Of a stretch of DNA of 64,000 nt, positions 51,441-59,720 are shown one piece after another. The notes below the pieces were generated by a model. It saw only the letters and a list, made by a program, of their open reading frames with translations. It ran no database searches and was not told the origin of the DNA. Source of the stretch: CALGYY01 sp964585485 (GTDB taxonomy: Bacteria; Bacteroidota; Bacteroidia; Bacteroidales; CAIWKO01); contig CAZPDS010000005.1 of the NCBI GenBank assembly GCA_964585485.1, positions 1 to 64,000 on the forward strand. The letters run 5' to 3'. Made by a program: the position numbers and the translations under genes. Numbering within the stretch: the stretch's first letter is position 1; each line of letters begins with the position of its first letter.

Positions 51441-53849
51441 ATGTCCGATCCAGTTCCACCCTTACTTCAACGTATAAAGAAACGGATTCGCCACCGCGGG
51501 TTTCGCCTGGGGCTGCCCGTGCTGGTGCTGCTGGGTGTATATTGGTTTGCGCTGCCATCAAGGCTTTTCGATGATCCCACCAGCACGGTACTTTACGACC
51601 GTGAAGGTCGCCTTTTGGGCGCCCGCATTGCACAGGATCAGCAGTGGCGTTTTCCGGAAGGCGACGAGGTGCCGTATAAATTCCGTCAGTGCCTGATTCA
51701 TTTCGAAGACCGTTACTTCGAGTGGCACGGCGGGGTGAATCCGGTTTCCATGCTGCGGGCGGCGGTTCTAAATATCCGAGCCGGTCACGTGGTCAGTGGT
51801 GGCAGCACCATCAGTATGCAGGTCATTCGCTTGTCGCGGAAGGGAAAGCCCCGTTCGCTGTGGGAAAAATTGGTGGAAATGGTGCAGGCCTCGCGCATGG
51901 AAAAAACATATTCAAAAACAGAAATTCTTTCGCTTTACGCGGCCAATGCACCTTTTGGGAGCAATGTGGTGGGACTGGAAGCGGCCGCATGGCGGTATTA
52001 CGGCAAGCCCGCCGCCGCCCTGTCGTGGGGCGAATCCGCCACCCTGGCCGTGTTGCCCAACAGTCCCGGCCTGGTGTATCCCGGAAGGAGCCAACAAGCG
52101 CTACGGCGCAAGCGCGATGCACTTCTTAACGAACTCCAGGCGTCCGGTATCATCGATGCCAGCGAAAATGAACTGGCGCGCAGCGAGCCCCTGCCCGGGA
52201 AACCGCTGCCCCTGCCACGGCTGGCGCCGCACCTCACCGACCGCGCGCTGAAAGAGGGCTTCCAGGGCCAACGCCTGCAGACCACGGTTGACGGCCATTT
52301 ACAAACAATCGTCACCGACATCGTCGCCCGGGCCGGTGAACGCAACCTGGCCAACCAGATCGGCAATGCCGCGGTCTTGGTTCTAAACGTGGAGACCGGC
52401 TCCGTGCTCGCCTATGTCGGCAACACCGCCCACAAAGACAAAAGCGCGCAAAATACCGAGGTCGACAACATCAGCGCGCCCCGCAGCACCGGCAGCATCC
52501 TCAAGCCCTTTCTGTATGCCTGTATGCTGAACGAAGGACTGATTCTTCCCAACACCTTGGTACCGGACATCCCCATACAACTCGGGTCGTTTAATCCGGA
52601 AAACTTCAATTACACTTACGACGGCGCGGTTCCGGCGCACCGGGCCCTGGCGCGTTCGCTAAACATCCCCTGCGTGAAAATGCTGCAGCAGTATGGTATT
52701 CCGGGCTTTCATCACCAGTTGCGGCGCCTCGGTATGACCACCCTGACCAAACCCGCTGCGCATTACGGACTCTCGCTGATCATCGGCGGCGCCGAAGCCC
52801 GCTTGTGGGATCTGGCCGGAATGTACGCGTCCATGGCGCGTACGCTGAACCATTACGGACCTTTTGATTCGCGCTACAACGACGATGATTTTCACCCGCC
52901 CCTCTACCTGCTTTCGCAGGAAGAAACGGCCGTCCACCGCAGCGGCAGCGATGCGCATTCCTTGCTGGATGCAGCATCCATCTACCTCACCTTTCAGGCC
53001 ATGGTCGAGGTGGCGCGGCCCGACGAGGATGCGGAATGGCAGCTCTTTTCGTCCTCCTCGCGCGTGGCTTGGAAAACCGGCACCAGCTGGGGCGGCCGCG
53101 ATGCCTGGGCTGTAGGCGTAACCCCCGATAAAGTAGTGGCCGTATGGGTGGGCAATTCAAGCGGGGAAGGCCGCCCCGGCCTCACCGGCCTCAGCTATGC
53201 CGCACCCATACTGTTTGAAGTGTTGAAAGCCCTGCCGCCCGCCGGCTGGTTTTATGCACCCTACGACGACCTGATTCAGTTGGAGGTCTGTCCCGAAAGT
53301 GGCTACAAAGCGGGGCTGTGGTGCGGAACTCCCGACACCCTGTGGGTGCCATCACGCGGCATCCGCAGCACCGTCTGCCCCTACCACCGCCTGGTTCACC
53401 TCGACGCCAGCGGCCGCTACCAGGTCAGCAGCGACTGCGAGAGTCCCGGGGCCATGCAGCACAAAGCCTGGTTCGTGCTGCCTCCGGTGATGGAACATTT
53501 CTACAAGCAGGGGCATCCCGAATACGTAGTGCTGCCACCCTATCGCGACGACTGCCGCGAAGCCGACGGCCGGAGCATGGACCTCATCTATCCTTCCGGT
53601 GACTGCGAGGTGTACATCCCGAAAGAACTCAGCGGTGAGCGGGGTAAAGTGGTGTTCCGCGCAGCCCACCGGCGGCCCGGCACGCGGGTGTACTGGTACG
53701 TCGACGAAAACTTCCTGGGCGTCACCCGCGATTTTCATCAGATGGGCCTGGCCCCCGCCCCGGGCAAGCACCTCCTGGTGCTCACCGATGAATACGGGGA
53801 ACGGCTGGAGCGGAGGTTTAGTGTGATAAACGGCGGAGCGGGAAATTGA
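51441..53849 (+). CDS. pbpC: Penicillin-binding protein 1C
   Basis: 802 residues from MSDPVPPLLQRI; the open frame extends upstream into the DUF4837 gene and is rejected. One N-terminal membrane helix. The glycosyltransferase domain has EDRYFEWHGGVN near residue 88 and GGSTISMQ. The transpeptidase domain has SILK near 352, SLN and KTGTSWGG near 544. A C-terminal BiPBP_C domain follows. Builds and cross-links peptidoglycan, or in PbpC may act mostly as a glycosyltransferase. Its last codons are part of the 27-bp direct repeat bounding the RHS island. Confidence 0.94.
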   Translation: MSDPVPPLLQRIKKRIRHRGFRLGLPVLVLLGVYWFALPSRLFDDPTSTVLYDREGRLLGARIAQDQQWRFPEGDEVPYKFRQCLIHFEDRYFEWHGGVNPVSMLRAAVLNIRAGHVVSGGSTISMQVIRLSRKGKPRSLWEKLVEMVQASRMEKTYSKTEILSLYAANAPFGSNVVGLEAAAWRYYGKPAAALSWGESATLAVLPNSPGLVYPGRSQQALRRKRDALLNELQASGIIDASENELARSEPLPGKPLPLPRLAPHLTDRALKEGFQGQRLQTTVDGHLQTIVTDIVARAGERNLANQIGNAAVLVLNVETGSVLAYVGNTAHKDKSAQNTEVDNISAPRSTGSILKPFLYACMLNEGLILPNTLVPDIPIQLGSFNPENFNYTYDGAVPAHRALARSLNIPCVKMLQQYGIPGFHHQLRRLGMTTLTKPAAHYGLSLIIGGAEARLWDLAGMYASMARTLNHYGPFDSRYNDDDFHPPLYLLSQEETAVHRSGSDAHSLLDAASIYLTFQAMVEVARPDEDAEWQLFSSSSRVAWKTGTSWGGRDAWAVGVTPDKVVAVWVGNSSGEGRPGLTGLSYAAPILFEVLKALPPAGWFYAPYDDLIQLEVCPESGYKAGLWCGTPDTLWVPSRGIRSTVCPYHRLVHLDASGRYQVSSDCESPGAMQHKAWFVLPPVMEHFYKQGHPEYVVLPPYRDDCREADGRSMDLIYPSGDCEVYIPKELSGERGKVVFRAAHRRPGTRVYWYVDENFLGVTRDFHQMGLAPAPGKHLLVLTDEYGERLERRFSVINGGAGN
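53805..53831 (+). repeat. 27-bp direct repeat, left copy (3' end of pbpC)
   Basis: Starts CTGGAGCGGAGGTTTAG and ends GATAAAC. It matches 62187-62213 in the same orientation at 26 of 27 positions (T versus C at position 18). It encodes part of the PbpC C-terminus, ending 18 bases before the stop. Confidence 0.85.
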
Positions 53850-53899
53850 ACATAATCCGTTTGGGGCGAGGCGTGAAGGGTAATTCCCCGATCCCCCCA

Positions 53900-54322
53900 T
53901 TATTGCTTAACGATTTCCCATTCTCGTTTTTCGGCGCCGATCACGATTTGCAAGATGTAATTACCGGCGGGATGCCGGCTCAGGTCTGCCGTCATGCTGA
54001 CGGAAAGAGGCTGAATACGCAGCAGTTCCTGTCCCTGCAAGTTCCACACGACCAGCGAACCCCGGGTATTTTCGGGCATATTGGTAATTTCAACGCGCAA
54101 TGCGCCCGCCGTAGGGTTTGGAAAAACGCGGATGGCAATCACCCCGGCCTGCTCAACGGCAGGCATAATTTCCGTGGAATCCGTAGTGTTTTCCGGACTT
54201 TTTAAAGGCACCATCTGGCGGTGAATACGGTTGCCGGCCGCATCGTAGGTGTAGTTGAAGGTTTGGGCTGATCCGATAAAAGTCAGAAAAACAAATACAA
54301 CACACAAAGATAATTTATTCAT
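53900..54322 (-). CDS. Small secreted protein: RHS-type motif plus T9SS sorting domain
   Basis: 140 residues. Signal ends at GSAQ. The mature N-terminus FNYTYDAAGNRIHRQ is one RHS/YD repeat. A short Thr/Glu linker and a complete type A T9SS tail follow (VFPNPTAGALRVEI, GNYILQIVI). There is almost no other cargo. It lies 6 bases downstream of the 54329-55558 gene in the RHS operon, so it may deliver or anchor the RHS product at the surface (inference). I recall similar small proteins beside RHS genes in Bacteroidota. Confidence 0.75.
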   Translation of the reverse strand: MNKLSLCVVFVFLTFIGSAQTFNYTYDAAGNRIHRQMVPLKSPENTTDSTEIMPAVEQAGVIAIRVFPNPTAGALRVEITNMPENTRGSLVVWNLQGQELLRIQPLSVSMTADLSRHPAGNYILQIVIGAEKREWEIVKQ

Positions 54323-54328
54323 CCTAAT

Positions 54329-55558
54329 TTAGTCATTAATAATAGTTCCATCGTTATCAAGATTTATCATAATCAGTTGCTTACCATACTTTCTGGATTT
54401 AAGGAGTTTCCCTTTGCCCACGGCAAGGAAGATATATCCGTCGCTATTTTCAAATAATTTACATTCCCCAATTCCATAATTGTGGTTGTCGTATTGTTTT
54501 CTCCACAGAACATTCAAATTGTTATCTAATTTCCAGAAACAAATTGTTACTTTTTCATCGCTGCGCAGAACTGCATATATTATTATGTCTCCATCCTTTG
54601 TGCGTATGGATTGTGGCGGTGGCCAAACTTCAAGGCTTGTGTCCGGAACCAAAATTCGTTCGACAAGTTCGCGTTGACGGTCATCGGTTTTATAATATTT
54701 GATCGCATATGAACATTTAAATTGTGGTGATTCACTGCTCGAACGAGGAAGTATTACTGTTGGTGATGCGTAGGGGCCGAAATAAGTATAGCCGCCATCA
54801 TCAAAAAAATAATCAGGAATATGTTTTATGCACCTTTCTGACAAAACAGTCCCATGAATATCAATACTGACTTCTTTAACAGTATCTTTTCCAAGCTGTG
54901 TAAACAGGCTTGAAACGGAATCATTTTTTTGATAAAATCCAATAAAACGTTCTGCTTTTTTTGAGATTAAATTGACGGTATGCGTATTATCTTTACCTCG
55001 AAACTCATCAAAATATATGGGGCAAAGTCCGGTTTGACGATGATTAATGGCATCGCTAAGATTATATATCAATGCGATGCCATCATCAGGCAATCGCATA
55101 CAATTTATGTCATAAGGTTCAAGAAGCGGTAGTACTGTATCCAGGATAATCTTGTCAGCCTCGGTATTCAGTTTTTTCAGGCTCAGATACTTAGACCATC
55201 CCGAATCAACCTTGCTGGTCAGGTAAACGGCATCCTTTGCCACACAGATTTTTTCAGCCGTTTCATAGTTGATGTTTTGAAATGAAAGTTTCCCTAAAAC
55301 ATCTCCTTTCGCGCTAATTTTCCATAAACATAAATCATACGCAGCTTTATTGATGACGGCCGAATCCTCCTTAAAATACACAATTTGGGGGTTGGACTCC
55401 TGACCAAGAATAAGAAAAACGGTATCCGATAATCGTTCAATGTCAAGGCCATCACCGGAGATGCGGACGGGAATGACAACACCTGAACTTTCAAATTGCG
55501 CATATGCATCCCAATGAAGAAACAGAATTACAATGATGAAAACGAACTTCAATTTCAT
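54329..55558 (-). CDS. Secreted beta-rich protein of unknown function, next to RHS
   Basis: 409 residues from MKLKFVFIIVILFLHW; an ATG five codons earlier overlaps the RHS stop. Signal ends at AYAQ. The sequence alternates short beta strands (DTVFLILGQESNPQIVYF, DAVYLTSKVD, DGYIFLAVGKGKLL), which suggests a beta-propeller. No family recognised. A+T-rich. The start is 2 bases after the RHS stop. In polymorphic-toxin loci this is the immunity-gene position, but its signal peptide means it could protect only in the periplasm or at the surface. A degraded copy of its 5' end lies at 62128-62175. Confidence 0.7.
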   Translation of the reverse strand: MKLKFVFIIVILFLHWDAYAQFESSGVVIPVRISGDGLDIERLSDTVFLILGQESNPQIVYFKEDSAVINKAAYDLCLWKISAKGDVLGKLSFQNINYETAEKICVAKDAVYLTSKVDSGWSKYLSLKKLNTEADKIILDTVLPLLEPYDINCMRLPDDGIALIYNLSDAINHRQTGLCPIYFDEFRGKDNTHTVNLISKKAERFIGFYQKNDSVSSLFTQLGKDTVKEVSIDIHGTVLSERCIKHIPDYFFDDGGYTYFGPYASPTVILPRSSSESPQFKCSYAIKYYKTDDRQRELVERILVPDTSLEVWPPPQSIRTKDGDIIIYAVLRSDEKVTICFWKLDNNLNVLWRKQYDNHNYGIGECKLFENSDGYIFLAVGKGKLLKSRKYGKQLIMINLDNDGTIIND

Positions 55559-55560
55559 GA

Positions 55561-57306
55561 TTAATACCTCCAATAATTACTTCCACAATTCCAATAATAC
55601 CAAACTTTTGTGGATCTTGAACCTAAATATTCTTGCATTCTCAAACCATCACCATTTATTCGGTTATATCCATCTTCAAAATTTCCTTGGCAGTTATAAT
55701 AATTATTTGCATAAAAACCAACAAGTCCATTATTGTTAATCCCCTTAAAATGATAATACGCAAATTGAATTTCAGTCACGCCCAATGGGTCCGCATTGAT
55801 TGTTTCTACTCCTCCAATACTCGTGTTCCATTTATAGTCTTTTCCAATTTGTGACAGCCCAATTGCATCAAGGTTGAGTGAAAAATCAAACGAACTATTC
55901 TTATTCATATATACAACTAAAAAGTATTTAATATTAGCTATGGGCATATAACCATCACCGAATAATGTTTTGCGGTCATTACAATTATTGAAATCAAAGT
56001 ACTCTTTAGCCGTAAATTTTCTATCACCAAAGCCACCCTCCCATGCCAAAATATGCAGCCAATGATCGACAAATTGATTTACTGACATCGAGCAAATGTC
56101 TAATTGTTTTGGCGAATAGGCGCCCGAGACATACTCCACTTTATAATTACTTATAATTTTTTGCAGTTGTACAAGGATATTCCCTAACACTCCTCCTCCA
56201 TGTGCACCAGCAATTGAATTCGCTCCAGCAAGCTTAATGGATTGCTTTACCATATCCTTAGCCCATTGCGTCGTTGAGACATACCAATTATTAAAATTTT
56301 CCTGCAGAGTTCGATTCATATTCATCCACTGTTCCTGTTTTTTTCCCCAGTTCGTCATCATATACCCGCTCGGATCATTGTATTTCAGCGGATTGTTCAG
56401 GCAATAGGCGTATCGGTTATAGTTTTGGGTGTTGGCGGTATTTTGGATTACGGGGTCGGGGTTCAGGAAACGCCCGACGAAGGGGTCGTAGGCCCGACCG
56501 TTCATGTTGATAAGGCCAAACTCGTCCATGTGCTCGTGAAAGGTATAGCCACGGTACATATATTGCGGAGCCGGGACGTTGGTAAAAATCCAGTTGGCGG
56601 GGTTTCGGCGGCGACCCCAGGCATCATAACTGTATTCCTCCACGATGTTCCCGCTCTGGTCAATCAGGCCGGTAACAGAACCCTGGTGGTCGCGGCGTAA
56701 ATAGTACAGTTGGTTACTCATGTACACGGCGGTGATACCATTAGCACCTGCAATATAGCACATATCCCTGGTAAGTTGTCCGTTTGCATCCAACTCTTTT
56801 TCATATAACCCAACATATTCGCGCGAAATGTATGCATTACCATTCGCCGTCATTACCATTTTTCTGCGCTCCATATCGGGGCCGTACGAATAGTTAAGTT
56901 TATACGCATTCCCTCCTTCCGTAATCTGACTTATCTTATAAAATGCTGTATAGGTAATATCCTGTATCAATGGAGAAATAGCTGAGTTGTTGCTATTGTC
57001 CATTATACTTGTCACGGCATGAATTTTATTGGCATCGTAGGCATAGGTCCCTGCATCGGTTTTGGATGCGATATTCCCGTTCCCCTGATACGTAATTTGC
57101 TTGTTGTTGCCGCTCATGGTAATAGCGGTCAAGCGGTCAAGGTTGTCATAGGAAAAGGTTTCCGATAATCCCAAGCGTATATCTGAACGGCTCATTAAGT
57201 TCCCGGTTAGATAATTCCACGTATATTGATCCGCCTGGACGTTGTTCGATCCATTGATGTTTGTCAGAAAATTTGTAAATGATTCCTGGAGTTTTTCCTT
57301 TGAACG
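55561..57306 (-). CDS. RHS protein, C-terminal part: RHS repeats, core and unknown tip (gene broken by gap)
   Basis: The frame is open from the scaffold gap (begins RSKEKLQESFTNFL) to the stop at 55561; an internal ATG at 57195 is not the true start. YD repeats (YQGNGNIASKTDAGTYAYDAN and FSYDNLDRLTAI) lead to the RHS-associated core: LRRDHQGSVTGLIDQ, YDAWGRRRNP, NARYDP-like NGRAYDPFVGRFLNPDP and NRYAYCLNNPLKYNDPSGY. After the core about 260 residues form a tip of unknown family with aromatic, Asn-rich composition and several Cys. No T9SS tail. It is the continuation of the genes at 57317-61822. Confidence 0.82.
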   Translation of the reverse strand, partial: RSKEKLQESFTNFLTNINGSNNVQADQYTWNYLTGNLMSRSDIRLGLSETFSYDNLDRLTAITMSGNNKQITYQGNGNIASKTDAGTYAYDANKIHAVTSIMDNSNNSAISPLIQDITYTAFYKISQITEGGNAYKLNYSYGPDMERRKMVMTANGNAYISREYVGLYEKELDANGQLTRDMCYIAGANGITAVYMSNQLYYLRRDHQGSVTGLIDQSGNIVEEYSYDAWGRRRNPANWIFTNVPAPQYMYRGYTFHEHMDEFGLINMNGRAYDPFVGRFLNPDPVIQNTANTQNYNRYAYCLNNPLKYNDPSGYMMTNWGKKQEQWMNMNRTLQENFNNWYVSTTQWAKDMVKQSIKLAGANSIAGAHGGGVLGNILVQLQKIISNYKVEYVSGAYSPKQLDICSMSVNQFVDHWLHILAWEGGFGDRKFTAKEYFDFNNCNDRKTLFGDGYMPIANIKYFLVVYMNKNSSFDFSLNLDAIGLSQIGKDYKWNTSIGGVETINADPLGVTEIQFAYYHFKGINNNGLVGFYANNYYNCQGNFEDGYNRINGDGLRMQEYLGSRSTKVWYYWNCGSNYWRY

Positions 57307-57316
57307 NNNNNNNNNN
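57307..57316. other. Scaffold gap (10 N)
   Basis: Ten N inside the RHS repeat region. The frame to the left (ending RSKEKLQ...) and the frame to the right (ending ...HGNGVVTNY) are different, so the true missing length is not a multiple consistent with 10 bases. The gap sits in repetitive RHS sequence, a common cause of assembly breaks. Confidence 0.98.
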
Positions 57317-59720
57317 GATAATTCGTAACTACCCCATTCCCGTGTTCAATTTGGATCGGTCTTCCAACCGGATCCTGGCTGTTCAACTTCCAAATAAGAT
57401 CATTGTTATCAAACCGACGAACTTCGGAAAGCATGCCCAAGGAATTATATACATTATACACACCAAAGCCATTGGGATACAACATGCCAACCTGATTCCC
57501 ATTGTCGTCATTAGCATAATAATAAGAATAGTTATCTCCATCCAGGCTTTCGGTTTTGCTTGTCAATTGTCCCAGATTATCATATTCAAAGTGTTGATCA
57601 AAATTATTAGGACCTTCAATATTTTCGGGCAGTCCTTTCCCGTTCCCACTGCTGTAGAATGAATAATTATAATTTCCTTCCGGACCGGTTTTTTGTATCG
57701 CTCGACCACCTATATCATACGTTATGCTATACGTCCTGTTATTGGCATCTGTTTGTGATGTCAATTGTCCAAAGTTATCATACTGAAATGTAGCGGTACC
57801 TGTATTCGGGTCGGTTTCGCTGATTTTTCTGCCGTAGGCATCATATCCATAGGTAATGGTTCCACCCCCGGACGTAACACTTTTCAGGTTCCCTTGTTCA
57901 TCGTAACTATAGGTAATCGTTCCACCAGGATCGGTTGCTTGTATGATTTGTCCAATTTGATTGACAGTCTTGGTCCGGGCAATACCAGCAGGATCCGTAA
58001 CTGTACTAGTTAATCCATTATAAGTGAAATTTGTAATAGCCCTCTCTGTTGAGGCATTTATACAAGAATCGGTCACTTTAAGGATACGACCATAGGAGTC
58101 GTATTTCGTAACTATAAATTCTTTACTGCCGGAGTTCAGGTAATGTGGTTTAGTCTCCAGAAAAAGTTGCCCTTTTGCATTATATGATTTAGCACTGGCA
58201 ACTTCATCACCCAGGCCATCCCACTGACTGTATATTTCCCGTCCCGCTGCATCAAAACATATTTTAATATCAGGAGCATTATTGTCCACAACCTGCTGAT
58301 AATAAACTGCATTGGGAATGCCGGACGTAGTAGCCCAGTGGAGAGAATAGTTTTTTGCAAGATTGTTCGGAAAATCGGTAGCTGTCAGAAACCCAAAACT
58401 GTTGTATGTATTTTGAGTCGTATTATTCGAAATATCGACCACTGTGAGCACATTACCCGTTGCCTCATCATAGGTATAACTTTTTGAACTACCAAGTACA
58501 TCGGTTTCAGTGAGCACAAATCGTTCTTTCGCGTCGTAGGTATAGGCAATCGACCGGCTCGTCATTCCTGAAGCAGAAGTTGTTTTCGCACTAATATTTC
58601 CACAGGCGGTATATTGCATTGTATTCGTCACTGCACCAGCCAATCCATAAAAATCTGTCGTAGACAAAAGCCGGCTGTCAGGAGAATACGTAAATGAAAG
58701 ATATTTATCATGCACGCCTGTGCCTCCGATTTTCTTTGTATCGTGTTGTTGAGTTAACTTGAGAAGGCTGATGATTCTTGAGTCTGGCAGAGTATATGAA
58801 CTTGAGGCATACGTGTACTCCGATAATTCCCAGCCCTGAGGAGTTGTCATTGAACCATAGTATTTCTTGCTAGATTTGCAATTACCCTTGTTAAGAGTGA
58901 TTTCACTAATGGTTCCATACACAGACTCAAGAAAGGAGAGCGCACCGGTTAAATGCTCCGTGTTCTCTACGATTGAAACATAAGGAAATAGTTGTTTGTA
59001 GTATCCATAGCCATTACCTCCTGATAAGGCCACACAGCCATTGGTATATTGTGTTGTAGTTACAGAATTATTATTGATATAAGTTTTTGTAGCAGTTAGT
59101 GGCATCATCAAATAGGTGTCATTAAACGCGTATTCCGAAACGATTTTTGCACCTGTAATATTGTTGACCGAGGTTGTCTTGGTAAAACCAAGGAATCCTA
59201 AACCCAACTTATGCATAAGAGCCCCTTCGTATTGATAGATATTGGTGGTAGTTCCCCCAATTCCGTCGGGTTGTGCTGTTGATGAAACTACCCAAACGGG
59301 GGCGGTTAGATTTACTACATGTGCATCAGAATTCGTTCCTTTACTATGAACTGACGGATCACATAAGGTTTTATAGGCATAGGTTGTGGTCTGGTTATAC
59401 CCGTCTGTACACGTTTTTAATAAACATGGTTTCTTATTGGCATTGACATAATGTATTTTTGATTGATGTTTATGCGCCCCGTTCAACATTTGTAATTCAT
59501 TAAAATCAATATCATCGTTCCCGTCATTATTAATATCACCACATGGATAGATTTCGTCTCCATCACTGTACCCAAACTCAAAATTTGATTGAATATCTCC
59601 ATGAGCTACTTTTTGGAATCCCATTCCAAAGGAATAATAAATGTAGAAATATAAATTTGCTGTACTTGCATCAAAGATCGTTAGGAGAATGTCGGTTTTC
59701 CCCTCCCCATTAAAGTCGCC
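57317..59720 (-). CDS. RHS protein, middle part: YD repeats
   Basis: Open from the frameshift near 59720 (begins PGDFNGEGKTDILL) down to the gap. It continues with CGDINNDGNDDIDFNEL, a last FG-GAP-like repeat, then a linker domain and at least 15 RHS/YD repeats (AYTYDAKERFVLTETDVLG, YDEQGNLKSVT, YGYDAYGRKISETDPNTG, FEYDNLGQLTSKTES). These repeats build the hollow beta-shell of Tc/RHS proteins. A first ATG at 59624 is internal. Part of one gene with the two neighbouring pieces. Confidence 0.82.

Noticed and set aside
54305..54312. TATCTTTG promoter-like element on the minus strand
   Set aside because: It lies inside the first codons of the gene starting at 54322 and encodes part of its signal peptide, so it is probably chance.
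57264..57310. Apparent coding through the N gap, ending VQRKNSRNHLQIF
   Set aside because: The ten N are a placeholder. Real RHS sequence continues in another frame on the far side, so the read-through residues are artefactual.
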